DNA of 64,000 bases from positions 620,001 to 684,000 of the forward strand of contig JAJEEG010000006.1 in assembly GCA_022821085.1 (NCBI GenBank). Reading direction: 5' to 3'. The translations under genes and the position numbers were made by a program. Origin of the DNA: Candidatus Latescibacterota bacterium (GTDB lineage: Bacteria; JAAXHH01). Positions 35,934 to 45,709 of the stretch are shown piece after piece. The notes beneath the pieces are model-generated. The model searched no databases. It was not told where the DNA came from and saw only the letters and a program-made list of their open reading frames with translations. The stretch's first letter is position 1. Each line of letters opens with the position of its first letter.

Positions 35934-37139
35934 ATGAACGAACACATTAGCCGTAGACGTCTGCACCTGATTCTGGCTGATCTTGCCAAAGAACTCGATG
36001 TTCCACCATCTATGTATCGGGAAGCCAAGCAACACTACGATGCAGTCGGCACATGGCTGGGTGAAAACGATTCGGCCTTGGCGCTCTTCGAACCGACTAT
36101 ATATCCCCAGGGTTCATTTGCACTTGGAACTGCAGTAAAACCTCTCGGTGACGAAGAGTATGATGTGGACGCCGTCTGCCTGCTTCAACTAACGCGCGGT
36201 CAAATCACACAGAGACAACTGAAGGATTTGGTAGGCGACCGCCTGAAACACCCGCAGAGTCGCTACAAGCATATGATAGATCCAATAGACGGTGGTCGCC
36301 GTTGCTGGACGATCAAGTACGCCGACGCGTCCAAGTTTCATCTGGACGTTCTTCCGGCGATCCCAGATAACTACGACTGGCTGCTTGCGCTTGGAGTACC
36401 TAAGGAATGGGCGGAGACTGCAATCTGCCTGACCGATCGTAAGACCTGGGACGACCCTTATTCGGAGTGGCCTCGAAGCAATCCTAAGGGATATATCGCC
36501 TGGTTTAAGGACCGTATGCGTGTGAGCCTCGAAGAGGCGAAGCGATTCCGTGCGATGGAAATACGCGCGGAAGTGGACGAAATCGAAGACTTTGACGTTC
36601 GCACGCCGCTACAACGGCTCATCCAGATTCTCAAACGCCATAGGGATGTGCGCTTCAGTGGTGACGAGGATAAACCCATTTCGATTATCATTAATACCCT
36701 TGCCGCACAGGCGTACAACAACGAGACTGACCTTGCGGATATAGTACTTGAAGTGGTACCACGAATGCGCAATTACATCGAAAACAGTAATGGAGTTTGG
36801 ACGGTACGAAATCCCGTAAACCCGGAGGAGAACTTCGCGGACAAGTGGAACGAAAAACCGCGCAAGGCGCAGATGTTTTACTTATGGCTTGGCGAGCTCG
36901 AACGGGATTACAGAGAACTCCTCACGGACCACGGATTTGCTGAAATCGGCAACTATCTGCGCGGGGCGTTTGGCAGACGTGACGCCGAAGCCGCAATAGC
37001 GAAGTACTCAGAACGGAGTCCGTCCAGGATAAACGCAACTTCGGTCGCACCTGCGGTGCTGGTACCACGTAAATCCGATCAGCCAACTAGGCCGAAAACT
37101 GAACTCCCGTCACGTCCTAGCAAACCATGGAGACCATGA
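35934..37139 (+). CDS. CD-NTase (cyclic oligonucleotide synthase) of CBASS
   Basis: 401 residues with the polymerase-beta nucleotidyltransferase core: PQGSFALGT (Gly60-Ser61), EEYDVDAVC (Asp77, Asp79) and a third acidic residue in FHLDVLP (Asp138). It makes a cyclic di- or trinucleotide second messenger that switches on the CapV effector. The disordered C-terminal tail is Pro/Ser/Arg-rich and ends PSKPWRP; in CBASS with ubiquitin-like machinery the C-terminus of the CD-NTase is the part that is conjugated, so this tail is a likely E2 substrate (inference). Clade and product cannot be set by eye. Confidence 0.9.
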   Translation: MNEHISRRRLHLILADLAKELDVPPSMYREAKQHYDAVGTWLGENDSALALFEPTIYPQGSFALGTAVKPLGDEEYDVDAVCLLQLTRGQITQRQLKDLVGDRLKHPQSRYKHMIDPIDGGRRCWTIKYADASKFHLDVLPAIPDNYDWLLALGVPKEWAETAICLTDRKTWDDPYSEWPRSNPKGYIAWFKDRMRVSLEEAKRFRAMEIRAEVDEIEDFDVRTPLQRLIQILKRHRDVRFSGDEDKPISIIINTLAAQAYNNETDLADIVLEVVPRMRNYIENSNGVWTVRNPVNPEENFADKWNEKPRKAQMFYLWLGELERDYRELLTDHGFAEIGNYLRGAFGRRDAEAAIAKYSERSPSRINATSVAPAVLVPRKSDQPTRPKTELPSRPSKPWRP

Positions 37140-37145
37140 ATCAGT

Positions 37146-37898
37146 GTGGATGAAGGTATCGAACAACGCATGATCGAACAAGTAACCGAGGCTCAAAATC
37201 GATACCCCAACCTCGAGCTTTGTCGTTACCCGTCGGGAGAGTACTGGGTAAGGGGTGGTGTCGGCTTCTCAATTAACTACGACTCGCACATGATTGAGGA
37301 CGCCTACAACCTGGAATTCAAGATCCCAGACGACTATCCCAACTCGCCGCCGTTGGTATACGAGAGGGAGGGTAAGATTCCGAAAGAGTTTGAACATTTC
37401 ATGGTGGCCGGCAACTTTTGCCTAGGTGCTCCCGTCGAAGTCCGTCGGCGGTTTGCTGAGTATAGGAACCTACTGCGCTTCATAGATGATATAGTCATTC
37501 CCTACCTCTTTACCTACAGCTATAAGAGGGATCATGGAAGGCTGCCTTTCAGCGAGCTCAGTCACGGTACAATGGGATTGTTGGAATACTACATGGAGTT
37601 CTTCGGAACTAATCTAGTTGAGGCAATGAAGTTACTGAAGTGCCTGGCTGATGATACAGCCCCGCCGCTTATGGAATGCCCATGTGGCATAGGAAACAAG
37701 CTACAGGAGTGCCATGGCCCAAAACTAATGGAACTGCGACCCCACCTTACGCCCAAACAGTTTGAAAAAGAGTTAAGGGATATGGTTAAACTCCTACGGG
37801 TGGCAAAGATCCCGTTTCCCGAAAGCAAAGTCTTACCCAAGCGAATGTGGAAACAGCGACTACGCCAGTTGCGAAAGAAAGACAAGCGTAAGCGGTGA
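37146..37898 (+). CDS. E2-like (UBC-fold) protein with C-terminal SEC-C zinc motif, CBASS accessory
   Basis: 250 residues. The first about 125 read as a ubiquitin-conjugating fold: LEFKIPDDYPNSPPLVY, then HFMVAGNFCLG with His84 and a catalytic-type Cys92. After a helical part there is CPCGIGNKLQECHG (178-191), a SEC-C zinc motif, then a basic tail. No E1, JAB or Cap3-like gene follows, so this matches the E2-only (short type II) CBASS plan. It probably primes or restrains the CD-NTase by conjugation to its C-terminus. Start GTG 37146 is 6 bp after the CD-NTase stop; ATG 37170 is an alternative. The SEC-C fusion is unusual. Confidence 0.75.
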   Translation: MDEGIEQRMIEQVTEAQNRYPNLELCRYPSGEYWVRGGVGFSINYDSHMIEDAYNLEFKIPDDYPNSPPLVYEREGKIPKEFEHFMVAGNFCLGAPVEVRRRFAEYRNLLRFIDDIVIPYLFTYSYKRDHGRLPFSELSHGTMGLLEYYMEFFGTNLVEAMKLLKCLADDTAPPLMECPCGIGNKLQECHGPKLMELRPHLTPKQFEKELRDMVKLLRVAKIPFPESKVLPKRMWKQRLRQLRKKDKRKR

Positions 37899-38017
37899 TC
37901 GACATCACAGGAATCTTGGCAACGGCATAGGTAGGCTACGAATATTGCGATTGCATAGACAACCATACTGGCTATGCAGATACTATTTACGACATTATCG
38001 TTGTATTCATCAACCGG

Positions 38018-39505
38018 CTACTGCTTCCCCAACCCAGCAAGCACCTCGCGAAAGCTGTTGAGCCCTGCCTCTAGGTTCTCAATGATTTCTTCGGCGAGAT
38101 CATCAGGCTCGGGCAGGTTGTCCAGGTCCGTCAGGCTTTTGTCTTTGAGCCAGAAGATGTCGAGACTGGTCTTGTCGCGCGCGATGATCTCGTCGTAGCT
38201 ATAGCTGCGCCAACGGCCTTCCGGGTCGTCGTTTTCGTCCCAAGTCGCAATTCGCTGGTGACGGTTCTGCGGGTTGTAGCAGTTGATAAAGTCCGCCAGA
38301 TCTTCAAAGCGCATCGGCTTCTTCTTCAGCGTATGGTGGATATTGGTGCGGTAGTCATAGTACCATACCTGCTTCGTCCAGGGATACGGACTGGCTTCGT
38401 GGTTGTCGAAGAAGATCACATTGGCCTTGACCCCTTGCGCGTAGAACACGCCGGTCGGCAAGCGCAGGATGGTATGCAGGTCCGTGTTCTCCAGTAGCTT
38501 CTTCCGGATCGTCTCACCTGCCCCGCCTTCGAACAACACGTTGTCCGGAACGACGACGGCCGCGCGACCAGTGGTCTTGAGCATCGTGCGGATGTGCTGC
38601 ACGAAGTTCAGTTGCTTGTTCGAGGTTGTCGCCCAGAAGTCCTGCCGGTTATAAGTCAGATCGTCGGTTTCCTGTTCGCCTTCCTCGTTCGTGAAACTCA
38701 TCGAGCTTTTCTTACCAAAGGGCGGATTCGCCAGCACATAGTCATAGCGCTTGCCAGCATCGGCCACCAGTGCATCATTCGGCGATATCGGGACGCCACC
38801 ATCGATCTCGCCGATGTTGTGAAGGAACATGTTCATCAGGCAAAGACGGCGTGTATTGGCGACGATCTCGTTGCCGTGAAACGCCTCGTGATTCAGGAAC
38901 GCTTTCTGATCCTTGTCTAAGCTGAATTTGGCCGGGTTGGTGATAAAGTCGTAGGCGGCGAGAAAGAAACCACCCGTACCACAGGCCGGATCGGCGATGA
39001 GCATTCCCGGTTCGGGCCGTACACATTCGACCATGGCCCGGATAAGAGCACGCGGCGTGAAATACTGGCCCGCCCCCGACTTGGTATCTTCGGCGTTCTT
39101 CTCGAGAAGCCCTTCGTAGATTTCTCCTTTTACGTCGGCGCCCATGCTAACCCATTCGGTGTCATCCACCATGTCGATGAGGCGGAACAGCTTCGCCGGA
39201 TCTTGGATCTTGTTCTGAGCCTTAGTAAAGATCTGTCCCAGCATGCCTTCCTTGTTACCAAGCTGGCGAAGCAGGGCGATGTAGTGATCTTCGAGTTCCG
39301 CGCCGTTCTTCGATGTCAGGCTTTGCCAGTTGAATTCAACCGGGATGCCGACATCGCGGCTGTACGGTAGTTCGGTGTACTCGTCGGCCATCTTGAGGAA
39401 AATCAGATAAGTGAGCTGTTCCAGATAGTCTCCATAGCTCACCCCGTCGTCGCGTAGGGTGGTGCAAAAGTTCCAGACTCTGGATATGATGGGGGCGGTG
39501 TTCAT
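38018..39505 (-). CDS. hsdM: type I restriction-modification DNA methyltransferase, M subunit
   Basis: 495 residues, full length. N6-adenine methyltransferase with AdoMet motif DPACGTGGFFLAA and catalytic NPPFGKK; the HsdM N-terminal helical domain (WNFCTTLRDDGVSYGDYLEQLTYLIFLKMADE) and YFTPR are standard. Starts in a 4-base overlap with the hsdS stop (ATGA) and ends the operon. It converges on the CBASS E2 gene; the 119-bp gap holds only a weak 6-bp hairpin. Confidence 0.95.
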   Translation of the reverse strand: MNTAPIISRVWNFCTTLRDDGVSYGDYLEQLTYLIFLKMADEYTELPYSRDVGIPVEFNWQSLTSKNGAELEDHYIALLRQLGNKEGMLGQIFTKAQNKIQDPAKLFRLIDMVDDTEWVSMGADVKGEIYEGLLEKNAEDTKSGAGQYFTPRALIRAMVECVRPEPGMLIADPACGTGGFFLAAYDFITNPAKFSLDKDQKAFLNHEAFHGNEIVANTRRLCLMNMFLHNIGEIDGGVPISPNDALVADAGKRYDYVLANPPFGKKSSMSFTNEEGEQETDDLTYNRQDFWATTSNKQLNFVQHIRTMLKTTGRAAVVVPDNVLFEGGAGETIRKKLLENTDLHTILRLPTGVFYAQGVKANVIFFDNHEASPYPWTKQVWYYDYRTNIHHTLKKKPMRFEDLADFINCYNPQNRHQRIATWDENDDPEGRWRSYSYDEIIARDKTSLDIFWLKDKSLTDLDNLPEPDDLAEEIIENLEAGLNSFREVLAGLGKQ

Positions 39506-41040
39506 GCTGTCGTCTTTTGCTTCTTTGTTTTCTTGGAGTGGTTGTTCGCCGTCGCCTTCTCTTTTTCGGCTCTGATTCGGTCGAGAAGAATTGAGGCTGG
39601 TTCGTCGTGCGGGTCTTGTGCTACGAGTTGACCGGAAAAGGCTTGATTCAGAATGGACTGACGGAGCGCGCCAGCTTTTAGTAGTTTTTGGTCAATACTC
39701 CCTTCCGTTTCGTCAACGAATGACAGTATCTTCTCAAGAATCCTGGCGATTTCGCGCTGTTCCTTGATCGAACAGTACGGAAAAGGGTAGTTAGAGAGTT
39801 TGGCCCCGTTGATGTTTGACTGATTGACACCGTCGGTCTTGACGTAGTTTCCGTACTGCCGGGCAACGTGTGAGTTAAGGAACAGATTCAGATATTGGCT
39901 GTCAACGACCGTGCCGATGTGATTCACTCGTATGAGGTATCCGGCGAAAACCGCCGGGCGTTCACTTTTATAGATTGCGGTTTTGCCAACCAGTTCGGGA
40001 CTGTTGGTACGGTTGAAGAGAACATCTCCATCGCGCAGCAGATATTGTACGATCTCGTTATCGTCTGACGTATAGACAAGGTTTTCCCAATCAAACTTCG
40101 CATTTTGTATGTTCCCCATTCGAAGAACGGGCACACCGCCAGTTGTAGTAGATTTAGCTGCCGTACCGTATTCCACTCCGCAGGTCATCCACCCAAGTTT
40201 TTCCCACAGCCACGATTCCGGTACCGGTGGTAGCTTCAAAGTTACATCGTGGCCAATATCGGCTACTTTTGGCAGTTTCTTCGGTCTCTGTGGTTTTTTG
40301 CCTGACTTTCCTTCTTCCTCCCATTTCTTGACGGCGGCCTTCCACTCCCGAAGTTGCTGCTCATAACGCGCCTCCCGCTCCTGTTTGATGCGAGCGAGTA
40401 ATTGTTCGGGCGTCTCCAGCTTGTCTCGGTTCTCTTCGCGCCACCGGGCCGTGAGCTTCCCTTCGAAGGCGTGCTTGAGTACGGCTTGGCGATAGACGTT
40501 GAGTTGTGCGCGTGCAGTCTTCAGGCTTTCTACACCTTTGTCTAGTTCAGAAAACAGTTCCTCGATTTTGGCAATGATGCGGCGTTGTTCGGCTATGGGT
40601 GCAACAAGAACAGGAATTCGCTTTAGTGCGTTCTGGGTAAGCTTCAATCTTGTCGTTCCTGTTACATAGTCTGAATAGTCAATCTGATTGAGGTAGTGAC
40701 AAAGGTATTTGTTGGAGACGGATGGTTTGAGAATATGAGCATGATTGTTGACCCAGAATTTACCATCTACCAGATAAGATTTGATCTTGAAAGGATCAAG
40801 AAATGGAGCACCATCTTCGCCCAGTAGAATATGCTCGCCGTCGAAGATGAAATCGTCAATTACACCGACTTGACCTGTAGCACCGTAGTAGGGATAGAGA
40901 TCATCAGCGGACTTACCGGCGATACGCCGTGAGCGCTCGCTATTGTTTAACGGTATACGCCTAGAATCGAGAATTTGACACACTGCTTCAAGCGCTGCAT
41001 GAGCCCAGCCATTTGGAATTCTTGCAGCTTCAAGTCCCAT
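39502..41040 (-). CDS. hsdS: type I restriction-modification specificity subunit
   Basis: 512 residues with two target-recognition halves and two conserved coiled coils: LVAPIAEQRRIIAKIEELFSEL and, at the end, CSIKEQREIARILEKILSF. These set the spacing of the bipartite DNA target. It sits between hsdR and hsdM, joined by overlaps of 1 and 4 bases. A basic linker between the two halves (EWKAAVKKWEEEGKSGKKPQRPKKLPK) is charged and repetitive. Recognition sequence unknown. Confidence 0.93.
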   Translation of the reverse strand: MGLEAARIPNGWAHAALEAVCQILDSRRIPLNNSERSRRIAGKSADDLYPYYGATGQVGVIDDFIFDGEHILLGEDGAPFLDPFKIKSYLVDGKFWVNNHAHILKPSVSNKYLCHYLNQIDYSDYVTGTTRLKLTQNALKRIPVLVAPIAEQRRIIAKIEELFSELDKGVESLKTARAQLNVYRQAVLKHAFEGKLTARWREENRDKLETPEQLLARIKQEREARYEQQLREWKAAVKKWEEEGKSGKKPQRPKKLPKVADIGHDVTLKLPPVPESWLWEKLGWMTCGVEYGTAAKSTTTGGVPVLRMGNIQNAKFDWENLVYTSDDNEIVQYLLRDGDVLFNRTNSPELVGKTAIYKSERPAVFAGYLIRVNHIGTVVDSQYLNLFLNSHVARQYGNYVKTDGVNQSNINGAKLSNYPFPYCSIKEQREIARILEKILSFVDETEGSIDQKLLKAGALRQSILNQAFSGQLVAQDPHDEPASILLDRIRAEKEKATANNHSKKTKKQKTTA

Positions 41041-43802
41041 TACGCCGCCAATTCCTCATTCAACTCATCAATCAAATCATCCACCTGGTCACCGAAAAGC
41101 TTGTACATCTGCCCCAGTCCGCCTTTACCGTCGAATGGAACGAGGTCCAAATCGTCTCGGTCCATATGAAACGAGGTGATGATGTGGTCTCTGATCATGT
41201 GTAGCCAGTCCATTTGCTCTTCGTTATACTTCTCACCGGCCCCGCTATGGTGCTTCATGATCCAGTCCTGAAAATTGCGGTGCACGGTTGCAGAATAGGG
41301 TGATACGGTCTTGTCAATACCGCAGACCCGGCGAATCAGAGCAACCAGTGCTGTGAGTTCGCTGACAGGTTCACTCCCTTCATATTCATCCAGTAAAACG
41401 TATGCATTCCAAATCTGTAAAGGTGTCAGCAGAGGTCGATCATTCTTGAGTTTGTCATAGACCTCGCAGATCATCTTGTGCGTAATCTCGCATCGTCTGT
41501 GTGGTTGGTTGAAGTAGATGGTGAGAGCCTCTATTTCGTCTTGGTTAGCTTCCAGGTACTGCTTAAAGTCCTTAATCATGGTTTCGGCGTTCTCTTTCGC
41601 GTCTCCATCCCATCCGGCGTGCATCACTGTATCCAGATTGTCATGGTCGATCGTCTGCTCTTTGTCCCGACGTATCGAGTCGAGCAGATCGATCAGTTCT
41701 CCGTTGAATACACTTGCGGCGTCTTCAACGAGCTGCTCTCTTGCCTTATCAACAGACGCCTTTGTCGGTTCTCCCCCGGCTGGTACAGGCTCGATCTCCC
41801 GTGCCCTTTCTTCGATCAGGTCCGGATCGATGGCTTTAAGCAGATTACTAACTATATCGGTAAGCTCGTTTCCTCCGGCTTGCTCCTTGATCTTCTGTTG
41901 CTCCCCTACATCCAGCTGTCGATCGAGTCTAGCCAGGCGTCCAGCCAGGGAACTTACCGTGTCTACATCATGAGCACCCATCATGATGCTCTTTGCGAGC
42001 GATTTAAGTGGCACAGAGGGCTTGCTGATGAGCGGTTGACTGTCCGTTTTAAGTGATTTTGTCACGCCGACGGCATCCACGATCACATAGTGGGTTTTCG
42101 CACTGACAGCGGACGGCGAGACTTGTTTGAGATCGTTATGGTCGAGTGTCCGCGTACCTCGACCCTTCATCTGTTCAAAATAGTTACGGCTTTTCACGTC
42201 ACGCATGAAAAGCAGGCATTCAAGCGGCTTGACGTCGGTGCCCGTTGCGATCATATCCACGGTCACGGCGATGCGCGGATAGTAATCGTTGCGGAATTGG
42301 GCGAGGACAGATTTGGGGTCTTCTTTGATGCTGTAGGTGATCTTCTTGCAGAACTTGTTGCTTTCGTCGAATTCCTCGCGCACGGTCTGGATGATATCGT
42401 CCGCGTGACTATCGGTCTTGGCGAATACCAGTGTCTTAGGGACTTCCTTACGACCCGGAAATATCTCGGGCAGTTTATCGCAGAACGTACGGACGACGGT
42501 GCGGATCTGATCTGGATTGACAACGGATCGGTCCAGTTCACTGGCTGAATACGCAGCATCTTCGTCCTGAATAGACCAGCGTTTCTTGTGGGTTAAACGA
42601 TCACGCTTTTCGACCTGTTGCTGGGCCTTGAGTTGACCACCATGCTTGGTCAGTTTCGTATCTATAGCGTAGATTTCGTTGCCGACATTTACACCGTCTG
42701 CGACGGCTTGCTCATGGTCGTACTCGCTGACTACGTTCTTTTTGAAGAATCCATAGGTACGGTTGTCCGGTGTGGCTGTCAGGCCGATTAGATACGCGTC
42801 GAAATACTCGAGGACCTGCCGCCATAGGTTGTAAATCGATCGGTGGCATTCGTCGACAATGATGAAATCGAAAAACTCAGGAGGGATATTGTCGTTGTAA
42901 TCAACTGACACAGGCTCTTTGGTGACTAATTCCGCAATACTCTGTTCGTCTACTGATTCATCCAACTCCACACCCTTCAGTAGCGAATACATTCGCTGGA
43001 TCGTGCTGATACATACATGGCTATCTTTAGCGACATAAGTTGATTTCAGCCGTTGGACGTTATAAAGCTCAGTGAATTTCCTGTTGTCGTCACTGGGTAC
43101 GTAGGCCATGCATTCCTGCTCGGCCTGTTCACCGAGATGCCTGGTATCAACAAGGAAGAGAATTCGTTTAGCATCAGCATGTTTGAGCAAGCGGTAGATC
43201 GATGTGATTGCCGTGTATGTCTTGCCCGAGCCTGTGGCCATTTGAATCAGTGCCCGCGGACGATCGTTCTTGAAGGAAGTCTCCAGTTTCTCGATGGCGT
43301 TGATCTGGCAAACCCTGAGTCCTGTGGGACCCAATACAGGTAGATTCTGGAGTCTTGCACGGAGTGGGATCTGCTGGGTAATCCATTCCTGGATGGTCTC
43401 CGGTCGAGGGAAGCTAAAAACCTCTCTGGAACGAGGTTTCGGGTCACGCCTGTCTGTGAAACGCGTAAGTTCCCCAGTAGATTCATAGACGAAAGGCTGA
43501 GGTTCCTTGTTCATGACCCACTTGAGATTTGCCGACGAATAACCGGTAGACTGTTCTTCTACGGTTGTGATCTTGTGACCCCATTCCGCACGCTTAGCCT
43601 CGACTATACCGACCGGTTTCTTGTCTACAAAAAGTACGTAATCGGCTGGACCGACTTCCGTCTGATATTCCCGTACGGCGATACCTGGTCCATCGCTGAA
43701 ATTGATCTTATTGTTGTCCTGAATGATCCAGCCAGCAACGGACAACTTTTTATCGATTTTATCGCGCGCAACCTGTTCAGGAGTTTGGTTACTATCCGCC
43801 AT
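41040..43802 (-). CDS. hsdR: type I restriction endonuclease, R subunit
   Basis: 920 residues. N-terminal nuclease site PADYVLFVDKKPVGIVEAK (Asp54, Glu68, Lys70), then an SF2 translocase: Walker A QMATGSGKTYTA, motif II VDECHRSIYN, and SATPDNRT-like GLTATPDNRTYG, with motif VI QMKGRGTRT. The tail resembles the EcoEI-type R C-terminal domain. I start at ATG 43802 (MADSNQT); the 46 residues upstream in frame are not conserved in style. The order R-S-M is less common than R-M-S. First gene of the operon. Confidence 0.93.
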   Translation of the reverse strand: MADSNQTPEQVARDKIDKKLSVAGWIIQDNNKINFSDGPGIAVREYQTEVGPADYVLFVDKKPVGIVEAKRAEWGHKITTVEEQSTGYSSANLKWVMNKEPQPFVYESTGELTRFTDRRDPKPRSREVFSFPRPETIQEWITQQIPLRARLQNLPVLGPTGLRVCQINAIEKLETSFKNDRPRALIQMATGSGKTYTAITSIYRLLKHADAKRILFLVDTRHLGEQAEQECMAYVPSDDNRKFTELYNVQRLKSTYVAKDSHVCISTIQRMYSLLKGVELDESVDEQSIAELVTKEPVSVDYNDNIPPEFFDFIIVDECHRSIYNLWRQVLEYFDAYLIGLTATPDNRTYGFFKKNVVSEYDHEQAVADGVNVGNEIYAIDTKLTKHGGQLKAQQQVEKRDRLTHKKRWSIQDEDAAYSASELDRSVVNPDQIRTVVRTFCDKLPEIFPGRKEVPKTLVFAKTDSHADDIIQTVREEFDESNKFCKKITYSIKEDPKSVLAQFRNDYYPRIAVTVDMIATGTDVKPLECLLFMRDVKSRNYFEQMKGRGTRTLDHNDLKQVSPSAVSAKTHYVIVDAVGVTKSLKTDSQPLISKPSVPLKSLAKSIMMGAHDVDTVSSLAGRLARLDRQLDVGEQQKIKEQAGGNELTDIVSNLLKAIDPDLIEERAREIEPVPAGGEPTKASVDKAREQLVEDAASVFNGELIDLLDSIRRDKEQTIDHDNLDTVMHAGWDGDAKENAETMIKDFKQYLEANQDEIEALTIYFNQPHRRCEITHKMICEVYDKLKNDRPLLTPLQIWNAYVLLDEYEGSEPVSELTALVALIRRVCGIDKTVSPYSATVHRNFQDWIMKHHSGAGEKYNEEQMDWLHMIRDHIITSFHMDRDDLDLVPFDGKGGLGQMYKLFGDQVDDLIDELNEELAA

Positions 43803-44527
43803 CACCTTGGTCCTTAAAGTCAGTCTGTATTTGGAGAAACCGAGTATAAGAACAGGCAAAACATATCGAGATTGAATAGTTCCGTCAATTAAAAGCCTTG
43901 CCCACACGGTAGAGAAATACGGAGAAAACCGATGGGGCAAGTCAGCGAAAGTGTATATGGTGTTCGGGTACTCTCAGTTGTCGGAGTGACGTAATAGAAG
44001 TACCACGCAGGAAGTAGAACAGCGAAGAACACAACGTGAGAATTGCTCACCAGTGGGAGTGTATTCGTAGACCTAAGCAGTGCTGGACCTGCTAAAACGG
44101 AACCGGTCGTCTGCCTTAATGAGATCGAACTGGCGGAATGAATCAACCCCTTGGGGTGGCAGGCAAACTGGGGGTGTCTTAACCTGCCCGCCTACGGCGT
44201 CTTGGGAGCCTACCAGGCGAGAAGTCCTCGACATTGACTGCGGGGAAATACGTCGCGGCCAGTAGGTCAACGCCGTACCTGACTCAACTACCCGGCATGT
44301 GTGCCGAGTCGAAGTCTAAGATCTGCCCGAATTTGTGCTACTGCAACTAAGATGATTCAACGTCTGACTTTGGGAGTCTGAGCGACAAGCTGTTGATCAC
44401 CTCAGGATTCGGTTCGAAGAATCGGCTACGGAGGTAGGTTTTGAGGTGGGACGACAGGCGCGACCGGAAAAGAAACCCTGCATGATCGGAACAACTCCTG
44501 AACTACTGAAAGCATGTATGTGATAAC
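43803..44527. other. 725 bp without a recognisable gene
   Basis: Lies between the hsdR start and the vsr stop. Short open frames on both strands (up to 85 codons) have no ribosome site or familiar sequence. The segment 44130-44280 is more GC-rich than its surroundings and contains several short inverted repeats (for example caaccccttgggg), so a structured RNA or a gene remnant is possible. The hsdR promoter should be near its left end but I see no clear boxes. Confidence 0.5.
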
Positions 44528-44989
44528 TCAACGAACTGATTTGACGATGCTGAACATTCTCGTTAGTTTCTCTTTCAGTTTCTGAGAATCACTAGTCTCG
44601 CACTCCCAGACGACAAAGGATTCCCACCCCGATTCGCGCAATTTCCGCATGTTACACCGATCCCTGCGAATATTGGAACGGAATTTGTCCATCCAAAATC
44701 CCGTTCTAGTCTTGGGTGTCGTGGATTTCACACAACCGGGGTGTCTGTGCCAAAAGCACCCATGTACGAATACTACTTTTCGGTGTTTGGGCAACACAAT
44801 GTCGGGTGTACCAGGCAGGTCTTTACGGTGTAGACGGAAACGGAGTCCAAGGTGGTGCAGACACCTTCGAACCATCAACTCCGGTTCTGTGCCTTTCTGG
44901 CGCACACGTGCCATATGGGCACTGCGTTCCGGTGTAACCGGTTTAGGCGAAGAGTCTCTTAGGCGGTCTTCTTGATCAACTTTCGACAT
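44528..44989 (-). CDS. vsr: Vsr very-short-patch repair endonuclease
   Basis: 153 residues. Nicks DNA 5' of T:G mismatches that arise from deaminated 5-methylcytosine. The family core is complete: HMARVRQKGTEPELMVR, LPGTPDIVLPKHR (Asp63) and VHGCFWHRHPGC, whose His and Cys residues bind zinc and form the active site. It normally accompanies a C5 cytosine methyltransferase; here the methyltransferase is 4.2 kb upstream with three genes between. Separated from the next gene by 73 bp. Confidence 0.95.
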   Translation of the reverse strand: MSKVDQEDRLRDSSPKPVTPERSAHMARVRQKGTEPELMVRRCLHHLGLRFRLHRKDLPGTPDIVLPKHRKVVFVHGCFWHRHPGCVKSTTPKTRTGFWMDKFRSNIRRDRCNMRKLRESGWESFVVWECETSDSQKLKEKLTRMFSIVKSVR

Positions 44990-45062
44990 GTTTGGGACTC
45001 ATATTAAGCCGTCAAAATCGTTACAGATCCTGGCATCTGGTCCGGCTTCGCTACCCGTTTGT

Positions 45063-45701
45063 TCAAGCCAATGCCCTAACCTTCTGTAAGTGTTGGCGCA
45101 GGTTCCTATCGCCAGTTGTATTGAGCCGTTCGACCACGTGGCGGCTGCCGTAGAGAGAAGTCAGCATGCACAGCACCAGTCCTATTTGATCTTCGGCGTC
45201 AACTGGAAACGAAGGCTGGGAGTCCGGCAACCAATTGGGGGTGGTTGCTCGTGTCCTGCCGTCAATGTAACGACAGAGTTGGACATGACAGAAGTCATGT
45301 GATCCGCGCAAGCCATTAGGTTGAGGTACACCCTCATCAGTCTCAAATCTGATTGCCAGAGCCTGTAGTACCGAGCATCGATCGAGCATTGTGAGTAGTA
45401 CATAGGCTCTGAAATGTACCCACTGGTTTGAGGTTTCAAGAGTCAATAGTGGGAGGACTGTCTTATCACCCAAGGGCTCGAGGATTAAAAATCGATGCTG
45501 GTTCCTCAAGCTGAGTTCAGAACAACCTCTCACCAGACCACGAAATCCGTGTACATCGACAAGGTTGGGCTCGTACATATCGTATACTTGATCTCTGAGT
45601 GTCGCAAGTGGTCCAGAGTTCCTTCTATAGTTGTCCAAGAAGTTCGATAGGATGTCAAATACGGCGCGTCGGACCGCTGAATTTGCTGGCATGACGGGCA
45701 T
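45063..45701 (-). CDS. unknown protein of the methyltransferase-kinase-Vsr cluster
   Basis: 212 residues, not recognised. No membrane segment. It has a mixed alpha/beta look, with FRAYVLLTMLDRCSVLQALAIRFETDEG and a conserved-looking GSHDFCHVQLCRYIDGR, then TPNWLPDSQPSFPVDAEDQ and a helical end (QIGLVLCMLTSLYG). His, Cys and Asp residues in the middle could bind a metal. It starts 8 bp after the receiver-like gene stop, so it is translated in the same operon and probably works with it. Confidence 0.7.
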   Translation of the reverse strand: MPVMPANSAVRRAVFDILSNFLDNYRRNSGPLATLRDQVYDMYEPNLVDVHGFRGLVRGCSELSLRNQHRFLILEPLGDKTVLPLLTLETSNQWVHFRAYVLLTMLDRCSVLQALAIRFETDEGVPQPNGLRGSHDFCHVQLCRYIDGRTRATTPNWLPDSQPSFPVDAEDQIGLVLCMLTSLYGSRHVVERLNTTGDRNLRQHLQKVRALA

Positions 45702-45709
45702 GTTACTTC

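Noticed and set aside
37952-37978. Terminator between CBASS and hsdM
   Set aside because: Six-bp stem with a 13-nt loop and no T tract.
44649-44975. Plus-strand frame inside vsr
   Set aside because: Shadow of vsr, which has all family motifs on the minus strand.
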